Assembly: GCA_964424105.1 (NCBI GenBank)
Contig: CAYRHJ010000014.1
Coordinates: 62,001-126,000 of the forward strand
Origin: CAYRHJ01 sp964424105
Lineage (GTDB): Bacteria > Planctomycetota > Phycisphaerae > UBA1845
Length of the DNA stretch: 64,000 bases
Direction: 5' to 3'
Part shown: positions 43,537 to 50,616 of the stretch, piece by piece
How the letters are laid out: each line of letters begins with the position of its first letter
How positions within the stretch are numbered: the stretch's first letter is position 1
Notes under the pieces: model-generated
The model's input: the letters and a program-made list of their open reading frames with translations, nothing else
Database searches by the model: none
Told to the model about the DNA's origin: nothing
Translations under genes and position numbers: made by a program

Positions 43537-44355
43537 ATGAAGCGTATGTCACAGATGTTGGTGCCGGCGATGGCGATGTCTGCTTTACCGGCCATGGGTC
43601 AGTCGGGCGATCGCGGTTTGTTGTCCGACATGTCCACTCGTTCGGGGCGTATGACGTCGAAACGAACGCTGACGCCGGTTCGGGAGTTGTTGCAGAAGAA
43701 GGTCGATCGGGTGGAGTGGTTTGAGCAGCCGTTCAGCGACGTGATCGATTGGCTTCGGGCGCAGAGTTCGGAGGGAGAGTCTGTCAACGTCATCGCCAAG
43801 TGGAAGGCGCTGAACGTGGAGAGTGTGGATTTCGATTCTCCGGTGACGCTCAACATGTCGGACACGTCAGTGAAGGAGGTATTGGACGAGGTTCTGGATC
43901 AACTGACGGATATCGATCCGTTGACGTACGTGGGGATGGGTAATCGGCTCAAGATTTCCACGAAGTCCGATTTCGATCAGAAGCTGTATACGCGGGTGTA
44001 CGACATCGCCGACGTGTTGCTGAAGGTTCGAAATTTCACTGGTTCGCCGCAAATTGATTTGCAGCAACAGCAGCAGGGCGGCGGCGGAGGCGGCGGTTCC
44101 GGCGGGCAGGTGCAGGTGCAGTCCATATTCGGCGGATCCGGCGGCGGCGGTGAAGACGAGCAAGAAGACGACGACGATGAGGAGGAAGAGCGGGCTGAGG
44201 AGATCATCGCGTTCATCGAGGCGGTGGTGGAGCCGGACATCTGGGTGACCAACGGCGGGTTGAGCAGCATGCGGATTTTCAACAAGCTGCTCATCGTTCG
44301 CAGCACGTTGACGGTCCATGAAATGTTGGGCGGTCCGTTTCATTTTGATGAATAG
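43537..44355 (+). CDS. Secreted protein with secretin-N-like domain and low-complexity acidic linker
   Basis: 272 residues; AGGAGG ends 9 nt before the ATG. A short signal peptide (KRMSQMLVPAMAMSALPAMG-QS). Residues ~55-150 (VEWFEQPFSDVIDWLRAQ, SVNVIAKWKALNV, SPVTLNMSDTSVKEVLDEVL) resemble the alpha/beta module seen in secretin N domains and in planctomycete proteins of unknown role. Next comes a highly unusual linker: a Gln run, two poly-Gly runs and a long Glu/Asp run (EDEQEDDDDEEEERAEE). The last ~60 residues (IIAFIEAVVEPDIWVTNGG, LIVRSTLTVHEMLGG) resemble a second half of the same domain. Probably periplasmic or surface located; function unknown. Confidence 0.7.
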   Translation: MKRMSQMLVPAMAMSALPAMGQSGDRGLLSDMSTRSGRMTSKRTLTPVRELLQKKVDRVEWFEQPFSDVIDWLRAQSSEGESVNVIAKWKALNVESVDFDSPVTLNMSDTSVKEVLDEVLDQLTDIDPLTYVGMGNRLKISTKSDFDQKLYTRVYDIADVLLKVRNFTGSPQIDLQQQQQGGGGGGGSGGQVQVQSIFGGSGGGGEDEQEDDDDEEEERAEEIIAFIEAVVEPDIWVTNGGLSSMRIFNKLLIVRSTLTVHEMLGGPFHFDE

Positions 44356-44410
44356 GGCGCCGGTGTTTTTCCGCGGGACGCCGGGCGACGACGACTCGGA
44401 TAGATTTCAA

Positions 44411-44446
44411 CGACCCGTCGGCTTATGAAGTCGGCGGGTCGTTTGC
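44411..44446 (+). terminator. Probable terminator after the 43537 gene
   Basis: CGACCCG (44411-44417) pairs with CGGGTCG (44435-44441), with extra pairing inside the loop (TCGGC/GTCGG), then TTTG. The U-run is short, so efficiency may be modest. Confidence 0.55.
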
Positions 44447-44516
44447 TGTATATTGGTGGCGTCACATTTTGCGGGTCGCGAATGGGACGGGCGCGGGGCG
44501 GAGTTGCGTGCGATCC

Positions 44517-44782
44517 GCGGGGACCGCTCGCTTTGCGCTCGCGGCTCGTGAAGAGGCGGACGAAGATCGGCAGTACGAACTGGCGCTGTAGTCATCGACT
44601 CCCCCACCTCCAAAGGAGGTGGGCCACCCGGCCGCTTACAAGGCGCGCGACATTTGGGCACGCGCTATGGTCATCGGCTCCCCCACCTCCAAAGGAGGTG
44701 GGCCACCCGTGCTGGATTCCGGCTTGCGCCGGAATGACGGAACGCGGGGGACCGCGCGCATTGCGCTCGCGGCTCGTGAAGA
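44517..44782 (+). repeat. Family B array with an embedded Family A unit
   Basis: Contains the GGACCGCTCGCTTTGCGCTC module, GAAGATCGGCAGTACGAACT, two intact Shine-Dalgarno hairpins (44603-44623 and 44682-44702), then a Family A unit (GCTGGATTCCGGCTTGCGCC, GGAATGACGG) fused directly to a further GACCGC module. Family A and B units are physically joined here, as also at 46577, 49627 and 52634. Confidence 0.83.
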
Positions 44783-44796
44783 GGCAAATAACTACG

Positions 44797-44900
44797 CTAG
44801 CGAACCAACCAGACGATCGAAGTTAGCGAACCAACCAGACGATCGAAGTTAGCGAACCAACCAAGCGATCGAAGCTAGCGAGCCAACCAAGCGGCCGAAG
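44797..44900. repeat. 26-bp tandem repeat, four copies, abutting the kinase remnant
   Basis: Unit CTAGCGAACCAACCAGACGA plus TCGAAG, period 26, with drift from copy 1 to copy 4. A fifth partial unit (CTAGCGA) forms the stop codon (TAG on the minus strand) and last codons of the kinase-like frame, so the array was seeded by, or fused to, the 3' end of that gene. Confidence 0.9.
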
Positions 44901-45545
44901 CTAGCGATTCATTCCAAGGTTATCCGCTTTGGCCTGCCACTCCGATATTTTGTCGGGCATGGGCCAAGCTTGGTACAAGCGGAGCAGGCGGTCATCGATG
45001 TTCAGGCGTTGCTTGTCACAATGCTCGGTGATGGGCAGGCCCCGCACGTATTCCATGACCATGTAGGGTCGGCCATCGTCCAATCTTCCGCCGTCGAAAA
45101 CTTTGGCGACGTTGGGATGATCGAGCAGGGCGAGCACTTGCCGCTCGTCCTCGAATCGGGCGATGAACTCCGGGGAATCCCAAAAACGTCTGATGACTTT
45201 CAGGGCGACGTGTCGCCGAACGGGCTCGGTTTGTTCGGCCAGGTAAACTTCTCCGAACCCGCCCTGGCCGAGGCGACTGCGAATGTGGTAGGAGCCAATT
45301 ACCTGGTTGGGAGCGAGCGGGTCGAGGGCGATTGTTGTTTCTAATGTTGATTGGCGGTGGTCGTGTTCGACTGCTCGAAGCGCTTCGAGACGTTGCTCCA
45401 GTTCCGGTGCCAAATCGGGATGGGCGTCGATGACCTGGCGGTCGGAAAGTATTTCGCCTCTTTGCCGGCGGCGCATGGTTTCGCTGACGACGTCGTTCAG
45501 ACGCGCGGGGCGGTCTTTATGGGGTGGTTGTTTGGGCGAATCCAT
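44901..45545 (-). pseudogene. Internally deleted Ser/Thr protein kinase (N-lobe fused to C-terminal tail)
   Basis: 214 residues where such kinases usually have 700-1,000. Residues 1-75 are the usual planctomycete N-terminal region (DAHPDLAPELEQRLEALRAV). The kinase N-lobe is intact: P-loop LGQGGFGEVYLAEQ, Lys in VALKVIR, the helix-C Glu in FEDERQVLALLDHPNVAKVF, hinge YMVMEYVRGLPI. At LNIDDRLLRLYQAWPMPDKI the sequence jumps from the start of the C-lobe to what looks like the end of a C-terminal TPR (xLYxAWxxPDK-x-EWxxK). The HRD loop, DFG, activation loop, membrane helix and TPRs are all missing, so it cannot phosphorylate. The reading frame is still open. The upstream secreted protein (45659) is 113 bp away on the same strand. 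Confidence 0.8.
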
Positions 45546-45658
45546 ATTGTGTTTCCGCTTTCGCGATTATGAAGGAATTCGCGGCACGATTTCGACGTTT
45601 GCTTCCGTTTCCAGCGTGGCCCTTGCGGTCGTGGTCCCAATGGGGGACTGGGACAGCT

Positions 45659-46444
45659 CTATTGCGAATCCGCCGGTTGACTTCCGCCGACCGGTGCGTT
45701 TTTCCATTTGCGCAGAATCACTTCGAAATGAAGCTCGGTATAGTCGGTTGGCACACGAATCGTATTTCCCTGGATGGTATAGCCTTCGGGATAGTCACCG
45801 CAGGGGGGCTGGGTTGGCCGGATGATGATCTCCGCGGCCGGTGTCGAATTCGGCTGTTGGTCTTGCTTGCTTGAAAACTCGCCATCGCCGACAACCACTT
45901 CAGCCCCTTCGGTAACGACTTTGAGGTGTCGGCCTTCGGAATTCAGGAGATGGGTTTTGTTTGGATCGGGATTGATTTCAAAACGATAGCGAGGTTCGCA
46001 GGGTGGCGAAAGTTTGGAGTGGCGAATGCTGATCCGCATGATGCGGGCCTCTTTGTCGCGGTCGGCCATTCCTTCCATGTTCTCGATGGTGCACTCCATG
46101 ACCATGTGGCCATCGCTGTTGCGTCCAATACGACTGGACCAGTTCTCCAGTCTTGTGAAAAGGTCGTCAGGAAGTTTGTCCGCGGGCAAGAATGTTGGGA
46201 AAGGAATGCAGGTACTTTGTGGTGGCGGTAGCTTAATGAGAGCGTTGACCTTGGCGATTCTGGCGAAATGGCCGCAATTCTCGCATTTGTCTTGAACTTG
46301 CTGGCAATCAGCGCCGGCCGGCGGGCAGCCCGGCGTGCAGCAGACCTGTTCATCATGCTGAGTCGCAGCGGCCGGTTGACCGTTTGTGAAGAGTGGGGCG
46401 ATGAACAGGATCGCGATTTTCAATTCGATGTTATTTGTTCTCAT
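45659..46444 (-). CDS. Secreted Cys-rich protein of unknown function
   Basis: 261 residues; AAGGAG lies 8 nt before the ATG. Signal peptide RTNNIELKIAILFIAPLF, cut near TNG-QP. A Cys-rich head follows (QVCCTPGCPPAGADCQQVQD and CENCGH), with seven Cys in 30 residues, possibly disulphide-bonded or metal-binding. The rest has a beta-rich look with several Pro-Cys pairs (TQPPCGDYPEGYTIQGNTI). It is probably periplasmic or extracellular. It lies upstream of the broken kinase on the same strand and may have been its operon mate. No family recognised. Confidence 0.65.
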   Translation of the reverse strand: MRTNNIELKIAILFIAPLFTNGQPAAATQHDEQVCCTPGCPPAGADCQQVQDKCENCGHFARIAKVNALIKLPPPQSTCIPFPTFLPADKLPDDLFTRLENWSSRIGRNSDGHMVMECTIENMEGMADRDKEARIMRISIRHSKLSPPCEPRYRFEINPDPNKTHLLNSEGRHLKVVTEGAEVVVGDGEFSSKQDQQPNSTPAAEIIIRPTQPPCGDYPEGYTIQGNTIRVPTDYTELHFEVILRKWKNAPVGGSQPADSQ

Positions 46445-46576
46445 GTAGAATTCTCCTTATGACGCAAGTGGATGCGATGTAACGTATTATTACTCGGGAC
46501 CTGTCAGTGCGAATATCGCGTTTCGGTTTACTACTCGGAGCATGAACCATGAAACATCCAGCAATGGGCCACGCCC

Positions 46577-46792
46577 GCCTACGCGCTGGATTCCGGCATG
46601 CGCCGGAATGACGGATGTGGCTGGTCGCGGGGCGGGGGACCGCTCGCTTCGCGCTCGCGGCTCGTGAATGGGGAAACTGCGGGCATGACGGGGAACGTGA
46701 GTCATCGGCTCCCCCACCTCCAAAGGAGGTGGGCCACCCGTCGTGGGGGACCGCTCGCTTCGCGCTCGCGGCTCGTACAAACTTGATCGCGG
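46577..46792 (+). repeat. Joined Family A and B repeats
   Basis: A Family A unit (GCTGGATTCCGGCATGCGCC, GGAATGACGG) followed by GGACCGCTCGCTTCGCGCTC, a spacer ending GTCATCGGCT, the hairpin at 46713-46733, GGGCCACCCG and another GACCGC module. The remainder of 46445-46886 holds no gene; the frames there are repeat translations. Confidence 0.83.
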
Positions 46793-46886
46793 CTCTGAAA
46801 TTGTCAGGCGTTCTCATATGGGGCGTCCGCGGAATCCGGGCAAACGCTCGACATTCTTCGCCGTTCCCATCGGTTCGATGGGCAGA

Positions 46887-47267
46887 CTAACCGATCGCTG
46901 CGTCGGAGTGGATGGCGGGGTCCAATGAGCGCAGGTATTTGAAATCGAAGATGCCGGTATTGTGGCCATCGGACCAGTAAAGCTGCAAGGCGTAGTTTCC
47001 GACGAGTTGGGCGTTGATGCAGGCCAACTCGGTCGGGGCTGACTTGAGGATGGGGAGCAGTTGGGTCGATCGCGTCTCCCGATCCGTGCGACAGGTTGCA
47101 CAAGGACAGTTCTTCCGCAGCCAAGCCAGCGGGTAGACCACTTCGTAGCCGTCTCGCCATTTGATCAGCAGTTTATGTTCTTTGCGAACCAGTTTCAAAT
47201 CCAGGGGGGTCACCTGGTCGGGGGTGTAGTCGGACGCGTGGGCGGCTGATATGGGATCATGGGCCAT
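46887..47267 (-). CDS. DUF971 (GBBH-like N-terminal domain) protein
   Basis: 126 residues from the ATG at 47267; the longer frame starts with a TTG without a ribosome site. Family features: LLIKWRDGYEVVYPLAWLRK, then NCPCATC (zinc-knuckle Cys motif), and NYALQLYWSDGHNTGIFDFK with YLRSL at the end. DUF971 is the N-terminal module of gamma-butyrobetaine hydroxylase; as a stand-alone protein it is often associated with Fe-S cluster handling (for example next to Mrp/ApbC ATPases). Here it lies downstream of the topoisomerase VI A gene on the same strand, 57 bp away. Any link with ygfZ is only by pathway, not by position. Confidence 0.85.
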   Translation of the reverse strand: MAHDPISAAHASDYTPDQVTPLDLKLVRKEHKLLIKWRDGYEVVYPLAWLRKNCPCATCRTDRETRSTQLLPILKSAPTELACINAQLVGNYALQLYWSDGHNTGIFDFKYLRSLDPAIHSDAAIG

Positions 47268-47324
47268 GATTGGAAACAACTCGATTCATGTTTGCCAGCC
47301 TTGCGGATGGCGTGACGATGCACT

Positions 47325-48479
47325 TCAATCCAACCAATTCCGTTTTTTCAACTTTTCCGGCACGTAGGTGTCGGCGATGAATGAAAAATCTTTGTTCGAC
47401 AGCGCTTCCAGTTCCAGTTTCACGCCCAGCTTCAACATGTGCTTGATCTCGCGTTGCCAGCGGCGATCGCTGAACCAGGGGTAGGCCATGATCTCCTTGG
47501 CCCGTGCGATGTCCTTGTCATTCAGCCGGATGGTCACCGAGGGCGATAGGTCGAACTCGGCGGCGTCATAACTGCTCATGCCGATGAACCTCGCGCTGGG
47601 TACGGCCATGCGCGACGATTCATAGGCCAGATTGATCGACCCCTGCTTGACGACGCTGTAAATGTAGTAGCCCCAGGGGTCGTTATCGACCAATACGTAC
47701 AGGGGCAGCTTCAGTTCATTGACCATTCGATGGACCAAGCGCCGCACGCCCCGCGGGGGTTGACCGCCGCCGTGAATGATCATGCACTTGTGCGTCTCCC
47801 AAAAGCGATCCTCGTTGAAGCGCATCCAGATGGCGGCCTTCTCGATCAGCAGCACGAACTTGGCCTGCTGCTTGACGAACTCAATCACGTGCGGCTCAAC
47901 GATGGACGGTACAGCCCAGCCACCGCTGCCCATACGCGATAGCTCGATTTCATCGCCGCTGTCGCGAATGGTCATGGGCCCGACCATGGACCCGCCGGGG
48001 TTGGCGAAAACGCGAAGCTCCTCGCGTAACGTCCGCAGCGTGACTTCGAGATCCTCGATGATGGGGTCGGACTCGTCCTGCTCGTTAAAAGTTTCCTCGC
48101 GGGTGCCCTCGATGGTGTGCTTGCAGTGGTAGAACATGTCACGGATGCTGGTCGTCTTTTGCTGATCCTGTAGTTTGAGCAGTTCGCTGCTCATCAGCAT
48201 GGTTTGCATGAAGCGCTTGGCGTTGCCCAAATCGAAGAACGGGCGATTGGCCTTCCCGTCCCCCAATTCGATGATGCCCCGTTTTTGATTGAAAGCTACG
48301 TTGCTGAGCGTGCGGAGCGGAACCTGAAGCGTGGGGTTCTGCTTGGCTTCGATCTGGGCTACAACCGATTGGGCCAAACCGACCAGCTTGTCGCGGGTCT
48401 TGGCTTGCCGGTTTTCGCGTTCACCCGATAACGACGCTTTAGAACGTTGCGTCTTCGCGTTGGACACTCTTTTTGGCAT
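47325..48479 (-). CDS. top6A: DNA topoisomerase VI subunit A (Spo11-like), orphan
   Basis: 384 residues, typical for archaeal Top6A. The basic N-terminus is followed by the winged-helix domain with the catalytic Tyr117 in TSIRDMFYHCK (R-x-x-[F/Y]-Y). The TOPRIM domain follows: Glu213 in FVLLIEKAAIW, and Asp265/Asp267 in YVLVDNDPWGYYIYSVVKQG. Both catalytic centres appear intact, so cleavage of DNA is expected when paired with an ATPase subunit. Top6B is not in the window; the A subunit is therefore an orphan here. Topoisomerase VI is mainly archaeal and plant, but present in scattered bacteria, so horizontal origin or an old planctomycete trait are both possible. Neighbours: DUF971 downstream, hicBA upstream. 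Confidence 0.85.
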   Translation of the reverse strand: MPKRVSNAKTQRSKASLSGERENRQAKTRDKLVGLAQSVVAQIEAKQNPTLQVPLRTLSNVAFNQKRGIIELGDGKANRPFFDLGNAKRFMQTMLMSSELLKLQDQQKTTSIRDMFYHCKHTIEGTREETFNEQDESDPIIEDLEVTLRTLREELRVFANPGGSMVGPMTIRDSGDEIELSRMGSGGWAVPSIVEPHVIEFVKQQAKFVLLIEKAAIWMRFNEDRFWETHKCMIIHGGGQPPRGVRRLVHRMVNELKLPLYVLVDNDPWGYYIYSVVKQGSINLAYESSRMAVPSARFIGMSSYDAAEFDLSPSVTIRLNDKDIARAKEIMAYPWFSDRRWQREIKHMLKLGVKLELEALSNKDFSFIADTYVPEKLKKRNWLD

Positions 48480-48604
48480 ACCGCTCTCCGCAGACTATTC
48501 ATCGCGCAAACCCTACTCGCTCATCATCCATCATCATTCACCCGCGAGCACCAAACAACCGGGCGCTTCAATTGCGCGCAGGGAATGAATGTGAACGAAG
48601 CACA

Positions 48605-48844
48605 TCATACCACTGCATAAGCGCGAAGAAAGTCTTCACGGGCGATGCCCGCTTGTGCACAGATCGACCGCAGCGTCGATCCTTTAATGTGCGGGTGGTT
48701 CGGCATAGTCAGCGGGGTGCGCGTGCCATCGGCGTTCACCCGAATCATCGAAATGTGCTCGCGCTGGCGGACCATCGTGAATCCCAGTTGCTCCAGGGCA
48801 CGCATCACCTTGCCCTTGGGGGCATCGACCGGAAACTTCGCCAT
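48605..48844 (-). CDS. hicA: HicA-type toxin (mRNA interferase)
   Basis: 79 residues. The dsRNA-binding-like HicA fold: KVMRALEQLGFTMVRQREHI with catalytic His in REHISMI, then LTMPNHPHIKGSTLRSIC and QAGIAREDFLRAY. It cleaves mRNA when free. It overlaps hicB by one base (TGATG), so production is coupled. The HicB partner is upstream, the less common antitoxin-first order. It is one of two hicBA modules in this part of the window; the other (50192-50616) is quite diverged. Confidence 0.88.
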   Translation of the reverse strand: MAKFPVDAPKGKVMRALEQLGFTMVRQREHISMIRVNADGTRTPLTMPNHPHIKGSTLRSICAQAGIAREDFLRAYAVV

Positions 48845-49068
48845 CAGATGACGACTCCCGCCTCGGCCACAAATGCCTCCAAGACCGGTGGGTCAAGGTC
48901 AAGAACGTCCGCGCCGAAGCTTTCGACGTGAAAACGCAGGGCCGACTTCACGTCCGCCAGTGCGGCTTCATACGAGTCCCCTTCGCCAACGACCACTCCC
49001 TTGCAGCCTAACGGATAGGCTATATACCCGTCATGATGTTTCTCCACGATGATTTTGACGTTCTTCAT
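48844..49068 (-). CDS. hicB: HicB-type antitoxin, short form
   Basis: 74 residues from the ATG at 49068, with AGGAGG 7 nt upstream; a GTG directly before is less well spaced. The N-terminal RNase-H-like HicB core is clear: VKIIVEKHHDGYIAYPLG, GVVVGEGDSYEAALADVKSA. No C-terminal DNA-binding (ribbon-helix-helix or HTH) domain is present, so it may not regulate its own promoter. It binds and neutralises HicA. Confidence 0.85.
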   Translation of the reverse strand: MKNVKIIVEKHHDGYIAYPLGCKGVVVGEGDSYEAALADVKSALRFHVESFGADVLDLDPPVLEAFVAEAGVVI

Positions 49069-49191
49069 CACTTCGCCTCCTCAACCTCATACCCAATAAT
49101 AGCTCGTCGGGGTTCCAAAGCCCGCCCTACGAACTTCGCTTCTTGAATGCCGCCATTGTACACTCGGTATGACCGTTGCTAAAGTACCCCA

Positions 49192-49527
49192 ATGCCGCTG
49201 CTGTCGCCGCAACAATTGGACCGGGTGCTCGATGACATCGTGGAACGCCTTTGCGACGCCCTCTCGCCTTCGGCCATCTACTTTTTCGGCTCCTACGCCT
49301 ACGGTCAACCCACTCGTAACAGCGACATCGACCTGCTGGTGGTCGTCGAGGATAGTACCCTCAGTCCCTACCATCGCGACGCCCAAGCCATCCGTGCCCT
49401 CCGCGGGATACCCGTTTCCATCGATGTTCAAGTGTACACGCGCGAGGAGTTCGACACGCGGTCCGCCCTGCCGGTTTCGTTCGAGAGTACGGTTAAGCGA
49501 AAGGCCAGGCTCGTCTATGCGGCCTGA
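49192..49527 (+). CDS. MNT-type nucleotidyltransferase (MntA-like antitoxin)
   Basis: 111 residues. The minimal nucleotidyltransferase motif is complete: FFGSYAYGQPTRNSDIDLLV (GSxAxG...SDxDL) with a third Asp in VSIDVQVYT. In MNT/HEPN toxin-antitoxin modules this enzyme adds AMP to the HEPN ribonuclease and switches it off. The gene overlaps the start of a HEPN-like frame (49517) by 11 bp, which is the standard layout, but that partner is truncated. The antitoxin is intact and on its own. Confidence 0.88.
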   Translation: MPLLSPQQLDRVLDDIVERLCDALSPSAIYFFGSYAYGQPTRNSDIDLLVVVEDSTLSPYHRDAQAIRALRGIPVSIDVQVYTREEFDTRSALPVSFESTVKRKARLVYAA

Positions 49528-49693
49528 ACTGCACGAAGTCGTTCAATGGGTGCGAAAGGCCATCCGCGACCGACGACTGGCGGAGGCCGGCCTCGCCAGC
49601 GCCCTACGTCAATCCCATGCACCTGGCCGGTCATTCCGGCGAACGCCGGAATCTAGAAGAACGCTGCCTGGACTCCGGCTTGCGCCGGAGTGA
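49517..49693 (+). pseudogene. HEPN-domain toxin remnant, cut off by Family A repeat
   Basis: The ATG at 49517 (overlapping the MNT gene by 11 bp) starts MRPELHEVVQWVRKAIRDRR and LAEAGLAS, the first helix of a HEPN toxin. After ~33 codons, at 49618-49630, the sequence runs into the Family A repeat (GGTCATTCCGGCG) and the remaining 25 residues are repeat-encoded up to the stop at 49693. The HEPN catalytic RxxxxxH motif lies in the missing part, so the toxin is dead. Confidence 0.75.
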
Positions 49694-49931
49694 CGATCGG
49701 GACGATCCGGTTTGTGCCGGAGTGACGGAACGCGGGGGACCGCTCGCTTTGCGCTCGCGGCTCGTGAATGGGGAAACTGCGGGCATGACGGGGAACGTGA
49801 GTCATCGGCTCCCCCACCTCCAAAGGAGGTGGGCCACCCGTCCATTCCTAACCTCGCTCGTTGGGTGAATCGCCACCTCCAAAGGAGGTGGGCCACCCGT
49901 CCATTCCTAACCTCGCTCGTTGGGTGAATCG
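49627..49931 (+). repeat. Joined Family A and B repeats with a 59-bp tandem duplication
   Basis: Family A inverted pair with the AGAAGAACGCTGC linker (as at 1085 and 52640), then the GGACCGCTCGCTTTGCGCTC module, the hairpin at 49813-49833, and two head-to-tail copies of a 59-bp unit (49814-49872, 49873-49931). The unit comprises the hairpin, CCACCCGTCC and the last 25 bp plus stop of the 49907 gene. Confidence 0.87.
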
Positions 49932-50149
49932 CCATTGATCGGTTCGATCTGCACGATGTGCAGCAGGTTGAAGTGAACGATGTGGTCGGCCACGTCGCTT
50001 TCGCCCGGCACGCCGATGGCGACCAGTGACCGCGACACGATGGCCATATCCGGATGCCGGATGTCCACCGTAGCGCCGTTGCTCAGATGCAGCCGAATCG
50101 GCTGAAACGGCGCTTGCTTCAGCAACTCCCTCAACTCTTCGGCGCGCAT
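49907..50149 (-). CDS. Conserved small protein of unknown function (80 residues)
   Basis: Opens MRAEELRELLKQAPFQPIRL and continues HLSNGATVDIRHPDM, IVSRSLVAIGVPGE. The pattern 'LL..PF.P.R.HLS.G...DIRHP..' recurs in planctomycete genomes from memory, but no function is known. Its last residues (GDSPNERG) and stop are inside the 59-bp tandem unit. The 5' part of this gene occurs a second time at 50703-50852 as a fragment. It lies directly downstream of hicA-2 (43 bp), so it may be an operon mate of the second hicBA module. Confidence 0.7.
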   Translation of the reverse strand: MRAEELRELLKQAPFQPIRLHLSNGATVDIRHPDMAIVSRSLVAIGVPGESDVADHIVHFNLLHIVQIEPINGDSPNERG

Positions 50150-50195
50150 GGGTGTATTGTATTCCCGCGCCGGCGTGGAAACAACCCGGCGTCAC
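50004..50195. repeat. 192-bp direct repeat, copy 1 (left of hicBA-2)
   Basis: Begins CCCGGCACGCCGATGGCGAC and ends ACAACCCGGCGTCAC. It covers the 5' two-thirds of the 49907 gene plus 46 bp upstream of it and reaches into the stop codon of hicA-2. Copy 2 is at 50707-50899, same orientation, with two substitutions and one 1-bp indel (about 98% identical). Confidence 0.95.
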
Positions 50196-50413
50196 AGCAA
50201 GCGCGATAGCTTTTCCTGGGTCACTCCCGCCTGGCGCAACAAGGCCCGCAGGGTGCCGCGATCGAGCTCGCGGTGGTCGGGAACAGAGAGCGTCGTCGTC
50301 GGCTCGGCGCGGAACAGAATCATGTGACTCCCTTTCCGGCGGTCGAGTTCGAAGCCGACATGGCCCAGGGCACGAACCAGGTCCCGCCCGGAAATGACCG
50401 GCAGCTTGCTCAC
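50192..50413 (-). CDS. hicA: HicA-type toxin, second module
   Basis: 73 residues from a GTG at 50413 that overlaps the hicB stop by 4 bp (GTGA); the longer TTG start is less likely. HicA features: KLPVISGRDLVRALGHVGFE, catalytic His in RRKGSHMILF, LSVPDHRELDRGTLRALLRQ. Its stop codon lies in the last bases of direct-repeat copy 1. It is only distantly related to the 48605 HicA. Confidence 0.9.
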   Translation of the reverse strand: MSKLPVISGRDLVRALGHVGFELDRRKGSHMILFRAEPTTTLSVPDHRELDRGTLRALLRQAGVTQEKLSRLL

Positions 50414-50616
50414 ACGCAAACCACCTGCGTCTCGAAGTCTTCATCGGCGATCGGGATACCGTGGCCTTTGGCCGTCTCGATCCAGCCCTCAATCGCCTCC
50501 TTGATATTCGCGATGGCCTCGGCCTTCGTCTTGCCTTGGGAGATGCAGCCGGGCAGCGAGGTGCAATCGGCCACCCAGTAACCGTCCTCGCCTCGGTGTA
50601 ACACGACCGCACGCAT
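50410..50616 (-). CDS. hicB: HicB-type antitoxin, second module
   Basis: 68 residues; GGAGGT lies 6 nt before the ATG. The core pattern of HicB is complete: VVLHRGEDGYWVADCTSLPG, GKTKAEAIANIKEAIEGWIE. No DNA-binding tail. It is the first gene of the hicB-hicA unit, which sits entirely between the two 192-bp direct repeats. Confidence 0.9.
   Translation of the reverse strand: MRAVVLHRGEDGYWVADCTSLPGCISQGKTKAEAIANIKEAIEGWIETAKGHGIPIADEDFETQVVCV

Noticed and set aside
45943..46462. Plus-strand ORFs opposite the Cys-rich secreted gene
   Set aside because: Antisense shadows; the minus-strand gene has a signal peptide and a strong ribosome site.
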